In this document: positions 29,377 through 36,660 of the stretch, in pieces
Layout: every line of letters begins with the position of its first letter
Numbering within the stretch: the first letter of the stretch is position 1
From: DASRDU01 sp046331565
Lineage (GTDB): Bacteria > Acidobacteriota > Blastocatellia > RBC074
DNA length: 64,000 bases
Direction: 5' to 3'
Assembly: GCA_046331565.1 (NCBI GenBank)
Contig: JAXLQP010000003.1
Location: 620,001-684,000 of the forward strand
Notes under the pieces: model-generated
The model's database searches: none
Told to the model about the DNA's origin: nothing
Seen by the model: only the letters and a program-made list of their open reading frames with translations
Program-made: the position numbers and the translations under genes

Positions 29377-29453
29377 CCCGGATCAGATTTCAGTTGAATG
29401 AACGGTTCCGGCTGGTGAAACCGGGAGCCGCTCTCAACTCCATCCTCGGAAAA

Positions 29454-29560
29454 AACCAGGCCGCACCCTCGTAGTAACGAATTTATTCGTTCTGTTCCTG
29501 AATCAGCGCATTTTCGGAAGCAAACGAATAAATTCGTTACTACGAGGGTGCGGCCTGGTT
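29454..29560. repeat. Palindromic element, GTAGTAACGAAT family, copy 1
   Basis: Perfect 38-bp arms (29454-29491 with 29523-29560) with a 31-nt spacer. Each arm itself contains the small palindrome ACGAATTTATTCGT. The same core occurs at 55079-55166 and 59929-59986. It lies in the 296-nt gap between the convergent GT4 gene and the isomerase gene ending at 29673; the rest of that gap shows nothing. Confidence 0.92.
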
Positions 29561-29672
29561 CTCTTACGACGCCTCAATTTCAGGCTGTGAGCGTGACGCC
29601 CGCTTTTCATTCCCTGAACTTGCTGAGATCCTGATTCTGACGCCGCCTGTTCCGGTGCGGTCACTTTCCGGT

Positions 29673-30605
29673 TTATCCGGCCAGCGATTCACGCAGCAGC
29701 TTCAGGCTTTTCGCAACGGCGATGTCGGCGTTTTCCTTACCTTCCATTTCAAGTGACACCCAGCCTTTGAATCCGGCTTTGCGCAAAATGCCCGCGATGC
29801 GTTTGTAATCGAGTTCGCGGGTATAATAGACGCCGCCGCCGTAATAAGTCTTGGCCTGCACGACCATCGCGTGCGGCGCAAGCCGTTCAAGCTGTGAGTA
29901 AGGTTCACCGAAGAAATTGCCGGTGTCGAGATTGATGCCAAGCCAGGGATTGCTGACGCCCTTGTAAATCCGCAACAGTCCGTCAACCGAGGTCGTCAGG
30001 CCCCAGTGATTTTCGAGCGCCATCACAACGCCGGCGGCTTCGGCGTGCGGCAGGCATTCGTTGATGCATTCGATGCACCATTTGAATGCGTCATCGTCGG
30101 TGTAACCTTCAATCGGCTGTTCCTTCCCGCCCGCGTCGAGCATCTTCTGAAAATCGGGAATCGTGCCCCAGCGGCCTGAATTCAGGCGAATGGCGGGCGC
30201 GCCAAGCTGTACGGCCAGGTCAATGCAGCGTTTCGTGTGGTCAATGTGCTGCTGCCGCTTTTCGCGGTCGGGCGAGACGAAGTTCTGATGAATCGAGAGA
30301 AAGAAAATCGGCAGCCCGTGTTCCCACGCCAGCTTTTTCAGGTTGTTGACGTATTTGCGGTCTTCGCTTTCCATCTGCCGGTGCAGCACCTCAACGCCGT
30401 CAAAGCCCAGGCGCGCGGCATTGGTGATGACCTTTTCAATCGGATATTTGACTTTATCAAAATGCCAGTACGAGTAAGTCGAAACCCCGATGCGAATGGC
30501 CTGAGCCGGGGTGGCGGCTTCAACGGTTTCGGTAAGCGCACCGGTCGCGCAGAATGCTGCGCCAGCCGCGCCGGTTTTGATCAGATCACGCCGTGAAATT
30601 TTCAT
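29673..30605 (-). CDS. Tat-exported sugar phosphate isomerase/epimerase-like protein
   Basis: 310 residues. MKISRRDLIKTGAAGAAFCA is a twin-arginine signal. The TIM-barrel body shows IRIGVSTYSYWHF, GFDGVEVLHRQM, APAIRLNSGRWG, GVVMALENHWGLT with a metal-ligand Glu, LGINLDTGNFFGEPY with an Asp, and GWVSLEMEGKEN. CGGAGG precedes ATG 30605. It shares architecture with the protein at 3283-4161 but they are not near copies. Probable role: isomerisation or epimerisation of a sugar or inositol in the periplasm; substrate unknown. Confidence 0.87.
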   Translation of the reverse strand: MKISRRDLIKTGAAGAAFCATGALTETVEAATPAQAIRIGVSTYSYWHFDKVKYPIEKVITNAARLGFDGVEVLHRQMESEDRKYVNNLKKLAWEHGLPIFFLSIHQNFVSPDREKRQQHIDHTKRCIDLAVQLGAPAIRLNSGRWGTIPDFQKMLDAGGKEQPIEGYTDDDAFKWCIECINECLPHAEAAGVVMALENHWGLTTSVDGLLRIYKGVSNPWLGINLDTGNFFGEPYSQLERLAPHAMVVQAKTYYGGGVYYTRELDYKRIAGILRKAGFKGWVSLEMEGKENADIAVAKSLKLLRESLAG

Positions 30606-30660
30606 GCAGGAGCCTCCGATTAAGCGCCAGGAGATGAATTGTGAAGTGTGTCAGCGCCGC

Positions 30661-30731
30661 CTGATGCCTGAATCCTGATCCCTGATTCCTGTCCTTTCAG
30701 CAGGAATCAGGGATCAGGATTCAGGCATCAG
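30661..30731. repeat. Perfect 31-bp inverted repeat
   Basis: Arms 30661-30691 and 30701-30731 are perfectly complementary with a 9-nt loop. The arms are built from variants of CTGAATCCTGATCCCTGA. It lies between two minus-strand genes, upstream of the isomerase gene and downstream of the dehydratase gene ending at 30789. Noncoding. Confidence 0.92.
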
Positions 30732-30788
30732 AAAGGTCATCGGACACGAACGATTTCTCTTCAGAGTTTCTGCCTGGCAGGTTATGTA

Positions 30789-31769
30789 TTATGTGACTTC
30801 GTTCAGATGATTCCGGTACCACTCAATCGTGCGCTTCAGTCCTTCATCCAGACTGATTTCAGCCCGCCAGCCGAGGCGCGCACCGACCTTTTCGGCTGAC
30901 AGATACTGCGCATCAATTTCGCCCGCAATTTTGGTTTTGAGCATCACCTTCGGTTCGAGCTTTCTGCTTTTGCCGGCGAGTTCGATGATGCGGCTGACCA
31001 GTTCAAGCATCTGCACCGGATGATTCGTGCCGAAGTTGAATGCTTCGCCGCGCGCTGCTTCGATCTTTTCAGCCAGCAGCAGGTAGCCGCGCGCCACATC
31101 ATCAACATAAACAAATTCGCGCACGGGAGTGCCGTCGCTGCGAATGATCGGCGCTTCGTCGCGCAGCACTGAAATGATCGTGCCTGGAATGATGCGCGAC
31201 AGATTCAGATCGCCGGGGCCGTAAACATTTGCAAAGCGCGTCACCGCCACCGGCAACCGGTAAGCGTGAGCATATGAGCGCGCCAGCACGTCGGTGCAGA
31301 CCTTCGAAGCGTCGTAAGGGAACAGCCCGTTGAGCGGATATTCTTCGGTATAAGGAAGCTGTGCGTGTGTGCCGTAGGCTTTGTCGCTCGAAGCCACCAC
31401 CACGCGGGCGACGGTGCCGGTCTGACGACACGCTTCGAGCAGCGAATAAGTGCCGCGAATGTTGGCTTCAAAGGTTGAGAGCGGCGAGCGATTGGCCGCG
31501 CCGACAATGGCCTGCGCGGCGAGGTGAAAGACGGCTTCAATTTCGTATTCGTTGAGGATGCGCTCCATCAGCGCAAAATCCTCAAGCGCACCGTTAATAA
31601 CCGTCACGCGGCGGCGCAGGTCAAACAGATCAAGCGAACTCGACCGCACCGCGTCACGTTGCAGGCAGACGACGCGTGCCCCCTGGTCAAGCAGTGCGCG
31701 AACAATGTGCGCGCCAATGAATCCGGTCGCGCCGGTGACGAAAGCATTGCGATTTTTCCAGAAGGACAT
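30789..31769 (-). CDS. NAD-dependent nucleotide-sugar dehydratase, probably CDP-glucose 4,6-dehydratase
   Basis: 326 residues, extended short-chain dehydrogenase. NAD loop TGATGFIGAH; catalytic region VVVASSDKAYG and Y-x3-K in FPYDASKVC; substrate part RFANVYGPGDLNLSRIIPG and REFVYVDDVARGYLLLAE. The SSDKAYG motif and overall pattern resemble RfbG-type CDP-glucose 4,6-dehydratase. The glucose-1-phosphate cytidylyltransferase at 33847-34623 on the same strand would provide its substrate, CDP-glucose. GDP-mannose 4,6-dehydratase-like activity is the alternative. Product: CDP-4-keto-6-deoxyglucose for surface dideoxy- or deoxysugars. Confidence 0.78.
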   Translation of the reverse strand: MSFWKNRNAFVTGATGFIGAHIVRALLDQGARVVCLQRDAVRSSSLDLFDLRRRVTVINGALEDFALMERILNEYEIEAVFHLAAQAIVGAANRSPLSTFEANIRGTYSLLEACRQTGTVARVVVASSDKAYGTHAQLPYTEEYPLNGLFPYDASKVCTDVLARSYAHAYRLPVAVTRFANVYGPGDLNLSRIIPGTIISVLRDEAPIIRSDGTPVREFVYVDDVARGYLLLAEKIEAARGEAFNFGTNHPVQMLELVSRIIELAGKSRKLEPKVMLKTKIAGEIDAQYLSAEKVGARLGWRAEISLDEGLKRTIEWYRNHLNEVT

Positions 31770-31970
31770 GGTGGATTCAGAAAGCCTGTTCAGCCACGGA
31801 TAAGCACGAATGGAACCCGGTCAGAGATGGCCTGACCGAATGCCAAGCAAATGCTGATTCGTGGAAATTTGTATTCATTCGTGGCTGAAACCTTTTCTGA
31901 GTGATGTGAAAATGACGTTGCGCCGCAACCAGATCAGGTTTCAGATCAGTATACGAAAACAACCTGTGTG

Positions 31971-32020
31971 GCGCGATTCTGGCAAATCGCGCAACACTTC
32001 CCGGATACGCAATTGAAATC
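31971..32020. repeat. Dispersed element shared with 43289-43394, copy 1
   Basis: Begins with an 8-bp hairpin (GCGCGATT with AATCGCGC). The part GGCAAATCGCGCAA at 31981-31994 and the 15-mer TACGCAATTGAAATC at 32006-32020 both recur, in reverse complement and with the same spacing, at 43289-43328. The hairpin half recurs directly at about 43370-43400. Confidence 0.8.
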
Positions 32021-32033
32021 CGAAACGGAACAT

Positions 32034-32121
32034 AAATTCACCACAGAGGACACAGCGGAACGCAGCGGAAACCATATTTGATGCACCCTCTGTGAACCTC
32101 TGTGTCCTCTGTGGTGAATTT
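32034..32121. repeat. Perfect 22-bp inverted repeat
   Basis: Arms 32034-32055 and 32100-32121 are perfectly complementary, with a 44-nt spacer. The arm is the CACCACAGAGGACACAG type of repeat. It lies 27 nt beyond the stop of the PCYCGC-type gene. Confidence 0.88.
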
Positions 32122-32148
32122 CCATGTCCCACGCTTCAGCAGTCTGAT

Positions 32149-32670
32149 TCAGCGGGTTGAAAGTTCGACCGTCTTCCAGTCGCCGCGAATGATGGCCTCG
32201 CGAATATCCTTTGCGCTGCGGCCTTCACGATTCATTCTGTCGGCAAGGAGAACCTCCTTGAGACAGACCTGTCAGCCAGCCGAGTGATCGTCAATGTGAC
32301 AATCAAGCAGGCTGCCGTGACCGAAGCCTTTATCGCAAAAACAGTAGCAGGGCTGCTGCGCCAGCACATCGGGAATGCGGCGCGCGGTCTGATAAGCGTA
32401 CTTTATCGTCGGATCGCTGAACTGTTCCGGGTCAAGAGTTTTCGGAAAAGGTCTGGCCTCTTCCGCCGTTTCGTGAAAGTGCGGGACGTTCTGATTAGTG
32501 GCGACGACCGCATCAGGTGAAGGCACTTCCAGTTTCACTGAACCATCGTGGCTCTTGTGCGCGTCAGAAGTCGGCGCGGGGCTGTTGTTGCACGCCGACA
32601 GCAGAAAAACGAAACACAGCGCCACCGCAAGAGTGACGGCGTGCCGGTGTGTTTTGATTGTTTTGTTCAT
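32149..32670 (-). CDS. PCYCGC-type lipoprotein, candidate selenoprotein (Sec133)
   Basis: 173 residues if UGA is read as selenocysteine. A lipoprotein signal (FLLSAC) precedes a linker and the family signature QQPCYCFCDKGFGHGSLLDC. At codon 133 (32272-32274) the frame meets TGA in HSAG-TGA-QVCLKE and then continues for 40 codons (LLADRMNREGRSAKDIREAI, RGDWKTVEL) to TGA 32149-32151. In this family the position holds the first Cys of C-x-V-C, so Sec would give U-x-x-C. A hairpin of bacterial SECIS type follows at once. ATG 32670 overlaps the stop of the DJ-1-type gene (ATGA), so translation is coupled. Alternative: a recent Cys-to-stop mutation giving a 132-residue protein. Confidence 0.72.
32237..32266 (-). 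promoter_or_regulatory. Candidate bacterial SECIS hairpin
   Basis: On the minus strand a perfect 7-bp stem (CAAGGAG with CTCCTTG) carries a 3-nt loop GTT, extended by a 5-bp lower stem (CTGTC with GACAG) across a 1x2 internal loop. The loop begins 19 nt after the UGA and its first base is G. Both fit the published bacterial SECIS model (UGA-to-loop distance about 16-37 nt, G in the first two loop positions), as far as I recall it. Confidence 0.65.
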
Positions 32671-33263
32671 GCCTGGTTTGTTATTCCTTTCCAGTCGTAC
32701 TCCATCCACCGCGCGGTTTCAGCCGCGACTTCGTGGCCCAGCAGTTTTGTCACGATGTGAAATGAAAGATCAATTCCGGCTGAAATGCCCGCCGACAAAA
32801 GCACGCGGCCATTATCAGTGAAACGCTGATCGGGGCGAATCGTGGTGTGCGGCGCAACCTCGCGCAGCAGATCAAGCGCGCCGAAATGCGTCGTCGCTTC
32901 AAGCCCGTCAAGCAGTCCGGCCCGCGCCAGCATCAGCGCGCCCGTGCAGACCGACATCACCAGTTCAGCCTTGGCGGCCTGCGCGCCGATCCACGAAATG
33001 AGCGCCTGATTATTCATCTCGCGCCGGGTGCCGTAACCGCCCGGCACGATCAGAATATCAGGTTGCGGACAATCGGCAATCGTGCAGCGCGGATTCACGC
33101 TCAGACCGTTGCGCGCCGTGACCGGCCCCGGCTTTTCAGCCACAGTGAAAACATCAAAGGTTTTTTCAGGAAGGCTGCGCCCGGCCAGCGCAAAGACTTC
33201 AAACGGGCCGCAGAAATCCAGCACTTCGACTTCATCGAAAATCAGAATGGCAACTTTTCTCAT
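32667..33263 (-). CDS. DJ-1/PfpI family protein
   Basis: 198 residues, class I glutamine-amidotransferase-like fold, cytoplasmic. Motifs: RKVAILIFDEVEVLDFCGPFEVF, the strand DILIVPGGYG with its Gly turn, and the nucleophile elbow LVMSVCTGALMLARAGLLDG with the reactive Cys, followed by ATTHFGALDLL. This pattern is that of isonitrile-hydratase-like proteins and the N-terminal domain of some AraC regulators; no DNA-binding domain follows here. Start and stop overlap the neighbours by 4 nt on both sides, so it is tightly coupled to the LOG-family gene upstream and the PCYCGC gene downstream. Confidence 0.88.
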   Translation of the reverse strand: MRKVAILIFDEVEVLDFCGPFEVFALAGRSLPEKTFDVFTVAEKPGPVTARNGLSVNPRCTIADCPQPDILIVPGGYGTRREMNNQALISWIGAQAAKAELVMSVCTGALMLARAGLLDGLEATTHFGALDLLREVAPHTTIRPDQRFTDNGRVLLSAGISAGIDLSFHIVTKLLGHEVAAETARWMEYDWKGITNQA

Positions 33264-33841
33264 GTCTCGCTCCGGTCAATCCACCTGGCAACTTCAGGCG
33301 GTTCGTATTCGGCCATCAGATCCAGCAAACGATCTGGCGCATCAGCTTCGAGCACCATCCGGCGGTATTGCGGGCGCACGAACTGTTCGCGGGTGGCGTG
33401 ATCGAACATGGCTAGCAGCGCATCGTAATAACCGGCCACGTTGAGCAGCCCGCACGGCTTGCGATGAATGCCAAGCTGCGCCCAGGTGATGATTTCACAG
33501 AACTCCTCAAACGTGCCGAAGCCGCCTGGCATGGCGATAAAACCATCTGACAGATCAGCCATCAGCGCCTTGCGTTCGTGCATTGAACTGACGATGTGCA
33601 ACTGAGTCAGACTTTCGTGCGCCACTTCCCAGCGCACCAGCGATTCGGGAATGACACCGATGACTTCACTGCCAGCCCGCATCATTTCGTCGGCAATGAT
33701 TTTCATCAGGCCGACGTTGCTGCCGCCGTAAACGAGGCCGATCTTCCGGCTCGTCAGCGTCGCCGCCAGCGCGCGTGCGCCCGCCGCATATTCAGGCCGC
33801 GCGCCGTCGCTTGAACCGCAAAAGACACAGATTCTGTTCAT
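33260..33841 (-). CDS. LOG-family protein (TIGR00730 type)
   Basis: 193 residues from ATG 33841 (MNRICVFCGSSDGARPEY), the usual N-terminus of the family; an alternative ATG at 33853 overlaps the rfbF stop. Motifs: GLVYGGSNVGLMKIIAD, the nucleotide-binding MPGGFGTFEEFCEIITWAQL (PGGxGTxxE) and a C-terminal helix. Members hydrolyse nucleoside 5'-monophosphates to base and ribose phosphate (cytokinin-activating in plants); in bacteria they are often annotated as lysine decarboxylase by mistake. Fourth from the end in a five-gene coupled operon, here between rfbF and the DJ-1-type gene. Confidence 0.9.
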   Translation of the reverse strand: MNRICVFCGSSDGARPEYAAGARALAATLTSRKIGLVYGGSNVGLMKIIADEMMRAGSEVIGVIPESLVRWEVAHESLTQLHIVSSMHERKALMADLSDGFIAMPGGFGTFEEFCEIITWAQLGIHRKPCGLLNVAGYYDALLAMFDHATREQFVRPQYRRMVLEADAPDRLLDLMAEYEPPEVARWIDRSET

Positions 33842-33846
33842 CGCAC

Positions 33847-34623
33847 TCACCATACTTTCCATCCGGCCTGGCCCGCATCCCACATCTGATTGAATTCGAG
33901 ATGATCCTTGTAAGTGTCCAGGCACTTCCAGAATCCCGCGTGCCGGTAGGCCATCAACTGGCCTTCGCGGGCGAGTTGTTCCAGCGGTTCGCGTTCCAGC
34001 ACGGAATCAGCGGTCAGGTAATCCAGCACACGCCGGTTGAAAACGAAAAAGCCGCCGTTGATCCACTGCTCAAGCGGCGGTTTTTCCTGAAACTCAGTGA
34101 CTGCGCCTGCGGCGTCAAGTTTCAGCAGGCCGAACTGCGAACGCGGATTGACCGCCGTCAGCGTCGCCAGTTTGCCGTGTGCGCGATGAAAGGCAATCAG
34201 TTCGCACAGGTTGATGTCTGACAACCCGTCACCGTAAGTCACGCAGAACTCTTCGTCATCGCCGAGGTGTGCGGCAATGCGTTTGACGCGCCCGCCCGTA
34301 TTGGTGTCGGGGCCGGTGTCGGCAAAAGTAATGCGCCACGACTCGCCGCTCGTCTGATGTTTGTGCAGCGCGTAATCACTGTCAGGTTTCATCTCCAGCG
34401 TGAAATCGGCATAGAGCCAGTGATGTTCCAGAAAGTAACGTTTGATGGCCTCGCCCAGCCAGCCCAGACACAGCACAAAATCATTCAGCCCGTGTTGTGA
34501 ATAGAGTTTCAGCAGATGCCACAGCACAGGCCGCCCGCCGATTTCGATGAGCGCCTTCGGCAGCGCCGTGCCGTGTTCACCGAGGCGCAGCCCGCGCCCG
34601 CCGCACAGAATGACTGTTTTCAT
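33847..34623 (-). CDS. rfbF: Glucose-1-phosphate cytidylyltransferase
   Basis: 258 residues, the family's normal size. Motifs: MKTVILCGGRGLRLGEHG with the pyrophosphorylase GGxGxR signature, PKALIEIGGRPVLWHLLKLY, GDGLSDINL with metal-binding Asp, INGGFFVFNRRVLDYL, EREPLEQLAREGQLMAYRH and GFWKCLDTYKD. It makes CDP-glucose from CTP and glucose-1-phosphate, the first step to CDP-deoxysugars of O-antigen-like glycans. The dehydratase gene at 30789-31769 fits the next step. ATG 34623 overlaps the stop of the GT2 gene (ATGA), so the two are translationally coupled. Confidence 0.93.
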   Translation of the reverse strand: MKTVILCGGRGLRLGEHGTALPKALIEIGGRPVLWHLLKLYSQHGLNDFVLCLGWLGEAIKRYFLEHHWLYADFTLEMKPDSDYALHKHQTSGESWRITFADTGPDTNTGGRVKRIAAHLGDDEEFCVTYGDGLSDINLCELIAFHRAHGKLATLTAVNPRSQFGLLKLDAAGAVTEFQEKPPLEQWINGGFFVFNRRVLDYLTADSVLEREPLEQLAREGQLMAYRHAGFWKCLDTYKDHLEFNQMWDAGQAGWKVW

Positions 34624-35435
34624 AACGAATGATTCTCCGGTGACTGCTGCGTGGCGTGTTCCAGTTCCCAGACCTTCGCGTATTTCAGAAAGACACTGTA
34701 CGCGGTCGAAATTGACAGAATCAATCCCGGCACGCCGTCCCGAAAGCCCTGCTTGAAGACATAAGTGCTGATGAATGACGCCATCATCACGATGAGCAGA
34801 TGCAGCCCGCCCGTGCGCCTGCCTTTTTTGTGCAGGTACTCAGCCGCCAGCGTCGTGTACCTGTCCATGACGTGCTGGTAATCGCTGAGGTCGCGTTTGG
34901 TGTAATGCAGAAATTCGCCGGGCAGCGTTTCGATGCGGCCACGCACGCGGGCGGTTTCGTGCGGCGCCACGCCGTCCCAGTAACTCGCCGCCTTGCGATA
35001 AAGCCGCATCTGGTAATCAGGATACCATCCGGCATGCCTGATCCAGCGGTTCAGATAAAAGGTGCGGCGCGCAATGCGAAAGCCGTCAGGCAGCGCGGCT
35101 TCATCAGCCTGCCGCAGCTTGTCAATCGCGGCGCGCAATTCAGGCGTGACTCGTTCATCAGCGTCAATCCAGAAAATCCAGTCGCCGGTCGTCTGCGCGT
35201 CGGCAAACTGGTGCTTGTCCTTGTAGCCGCGAAATTCGCGGTTGAAAATCCGGTCGGTGTAACGCCGCGCAATTTCAACGGTGCGGTCGGTCGAATCAGA
35301 ATCAACGATGACGATTTCATCGGCCCAGGCGACTGTCTCGCAGACGGCGGCGATATTGTCTTCCTCGTTGTGAACGATGATCGTAGCTGATATTTTCACC
35401 TTGTTGCCCGCTGCCTTCAGGAATGTTGTGTAGCG
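34620..35435 (-). CDS. Glycosyltransferase family 2, WaaE/KdtX type
   Basis: About 271 residues from ATG 35435; an in-frame ATG at 35468 is possible, and the true start is unclear because no strong ribosome binding site is seen. GT-A fold: ISATIIVHNEEDNIAAVCET, DEIVIVDSDSTDRTVEIARR, FREFRGYKDKHQFADAQTTG-like acceptor region, and the metal-binding WIDADERVTPEL (D-x-D). This resembles LPS core beta-glucosyltransferases of the WaaE/KdtX type. A C-terminal hydrophobic segment (LLIVMMASFISTYVFKQGF) may bind the membrane. First gene of the GT2-rfbF-LOG-DJ-1-PCYCGC operon. Confidence 0.88.
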   Translation of the reverse strand, partial: RYTTFLKAAGNKVKISATIIVHNEEDNIAAVCETVAWADEIVIVDSDSTDRTVEIARRYTDRIFNREFRGYKDKHQFADAQTTGDWIFWIDADERVTPELRAAIDKLRQADEAALPDGFRIARRTFYLNRWIRHAGWYPDYQMRLYRKAASYWDGVAPHETARVRGRIETLPGEFLHYTKRDLSDYQHVMDRYTTLAAEYLHKKGRRTGGLHLLIVMMASFISTYVFKQGFRDGVPGLILSISTAYSVFLKYAKVWELEHATQQSPENHSL

Positions 35436-35481
35436 CATGACTATGCCAGGTGGCGCGCACTGAATCAACCGATCAGAAAAA

Positions 35482-36411
35482 TTGTCGAAACCACAGCTTC
35501 ACAAAACCAGTCATTTTTTTTCGCGCCGCCGTGTCGTACCGGTGCGTTTGAAAGTGGCATTAATGCTTGCGCCTGCGCTGGTCGTGATTGGCGGATTATT
35601 TGCCGGAGGGCTGATCATCGCGCTGACGCAGAGTCTGGGTTATTTTGCTCCGCTCGGTGAACACAGCCTGACGCTCGCGCATTATCGCGCCCTGCTGCAC
35701 GACCCGGAGCTGCGCGCTTCGCTGCTGCTGACGCTGGGACTGGCCAGTGTGGCGACGGCGCTTTCGGCAGTGCTTGGCCTGGCGGTCGCGTTGTCGTTGC
35801 GCGAACTGGCGCAGCGTCAGCGATGGCTGAACGCGCTGCTTCAGATTCCGCTGGCCGTGCCGCATCTGGCGATGGCAGTGGCGCTGATCAATGTCATTGC
35901 GCCGAGCGGGCTGATGGCGCGCCTCGTGTTTGCGCTGGGACTGATCAGCGGCCCGGCTGACTTTCCGGCGTTCATCAACGACCGTTACGGCGCGGGCATC
36001 GTGCTGGCTTATGTGCTGAAGGAGACGCCGTTCATTGCGGTGATGACGCTGGCGCTGCTGCTGCGTGTCGGTCACGAATACGAACAGGCCGCGCGGGTGC
36101 TCGGCGCTTCGGCGTGGCAGCGATTACGGTATGTGACGCTGCCGCTGGTTGCACCGGCGGTTGTGTCGGCGGCGCTGGTCGTCTTTGCCTTTATTTTCGG
36201 AGCCTTTGAAGTGCCGTTCATTCTGGGTCGGCCTTATCCGGCAATGCTGTCAGTGGTGGCGCAGCGGCGTTATCTGGATGTGAATCTGGAAGCCCGGCCC
36301 GAAGCGATTGCGGTCGCAGTGGTCATTTCGCTGATTACGGGCGCGCTGGTCTGGGGCTATCTGCGCCTGGCGCGACTGCTGACCGGCGTTGAGCGACCGA
36401 TGATTTTCTGA
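35482..36411 (+). CDS. ABC transporter inner-membrane permease
   Basis: About 309 residues from TTG 35482; the true start may lie a little downstream. Six membrane helices of the binding-protein-dependent family, with a long first periplasmic loop (SLGYFAPLGEHSLTLAHYRALL) and the ATPase-contact loop EYEQAARVLGASAWQRLRYVTLPLVAPA. Homologues are usually encoded beside a second permease, an ATPase and a binding protein. Here none is adjacent; the likely partner is at 22759-23571 on the other strand. Substrate unknown. Confidence 0.82.
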   Translation: MSKPQLHKTSHFFSRRRVVPVRLKVALMLAPALVVIGGLFAGGLIIALTQSLGYFAPLGEHSLTLAHYRALLHDPELRASLLLTLGLASVATALSAVLGLAVALSLRELAQRQRWLNALLQIPLAVPHLAMAVALINVIAPSGLMARLVFALGLISGPADFPAFINDRYGAGIVLAYVLKETPFIAVMTLALLLRVGHEYEQAARVLGASAWQRLRYVTLPLVAPAVVSAALVVFAFIFGAFEVPFILGRPYPAMLSVVAQRRYLDVNLEARPEAIAVAVVISLITGALVWGYLRLARLLTGVERPMIF

Positions 36412-36431
36412 AGAGCGCGGGAAGGATACGA

Positions 36432-36513
36432 AATGGAACGCGGATGAAACGGATGTGGCGGATTCAGGCTGAGCTGCTGTGATCAGTCACATCTGTTTCA
36501 TCCGCGTTCCATT
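36432..36513. repeat. Inverted repeat, 26-bp arms
   Basis: Arms 36432-36457 and 36488-36513 pair over 26 bp with one mismatch, with a 30-nt spacer. It lies 20 nt after the ABC permease stop and about 150 nt before the histidine kinase start. Arm of the GGAACGCGGATGAAACGGAT type. Confidence 0.88.
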
Positions 36514-36660
36514 CAGGCTTCAGGCAGGTTGCTGATTGAACCTGACGCAGGAATCATAGAAAATGCGCTGTGTCTGAAGTCCTCAATGACGGCCTGCTGA
36601 CTGATCTGCCCCTTCTGAAGCTGATTTCAAATCTGAACACGAACGAAGCCGGATAAATCT

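Larger units (their letters stand above)
31770..32148. other. 379-nt repeat-rich intergenic region
   Basis: It lies between the dehydratase start (31769) and the selenoprotein-candidate stop (32149), both on the minus strand. It contains an imperfect inverted repeat of the TTCAGCCACG...CGTGGCTGAA type (about 31789-31889), a 42-bp element shared with 43289-43328 (31979-32020) and a perfect 22-bp inverted repeat (32034-32121). No gene is seen. Confidence 0.75.

Noticed and set aside
31789..31889. Imperfect inverted repeat upstream of the dehydratase gene as a further palindromic element.
   Set aside because: Only about 9-11 bp pair well, so it is noted in the gap description but not counted as a separate finding.
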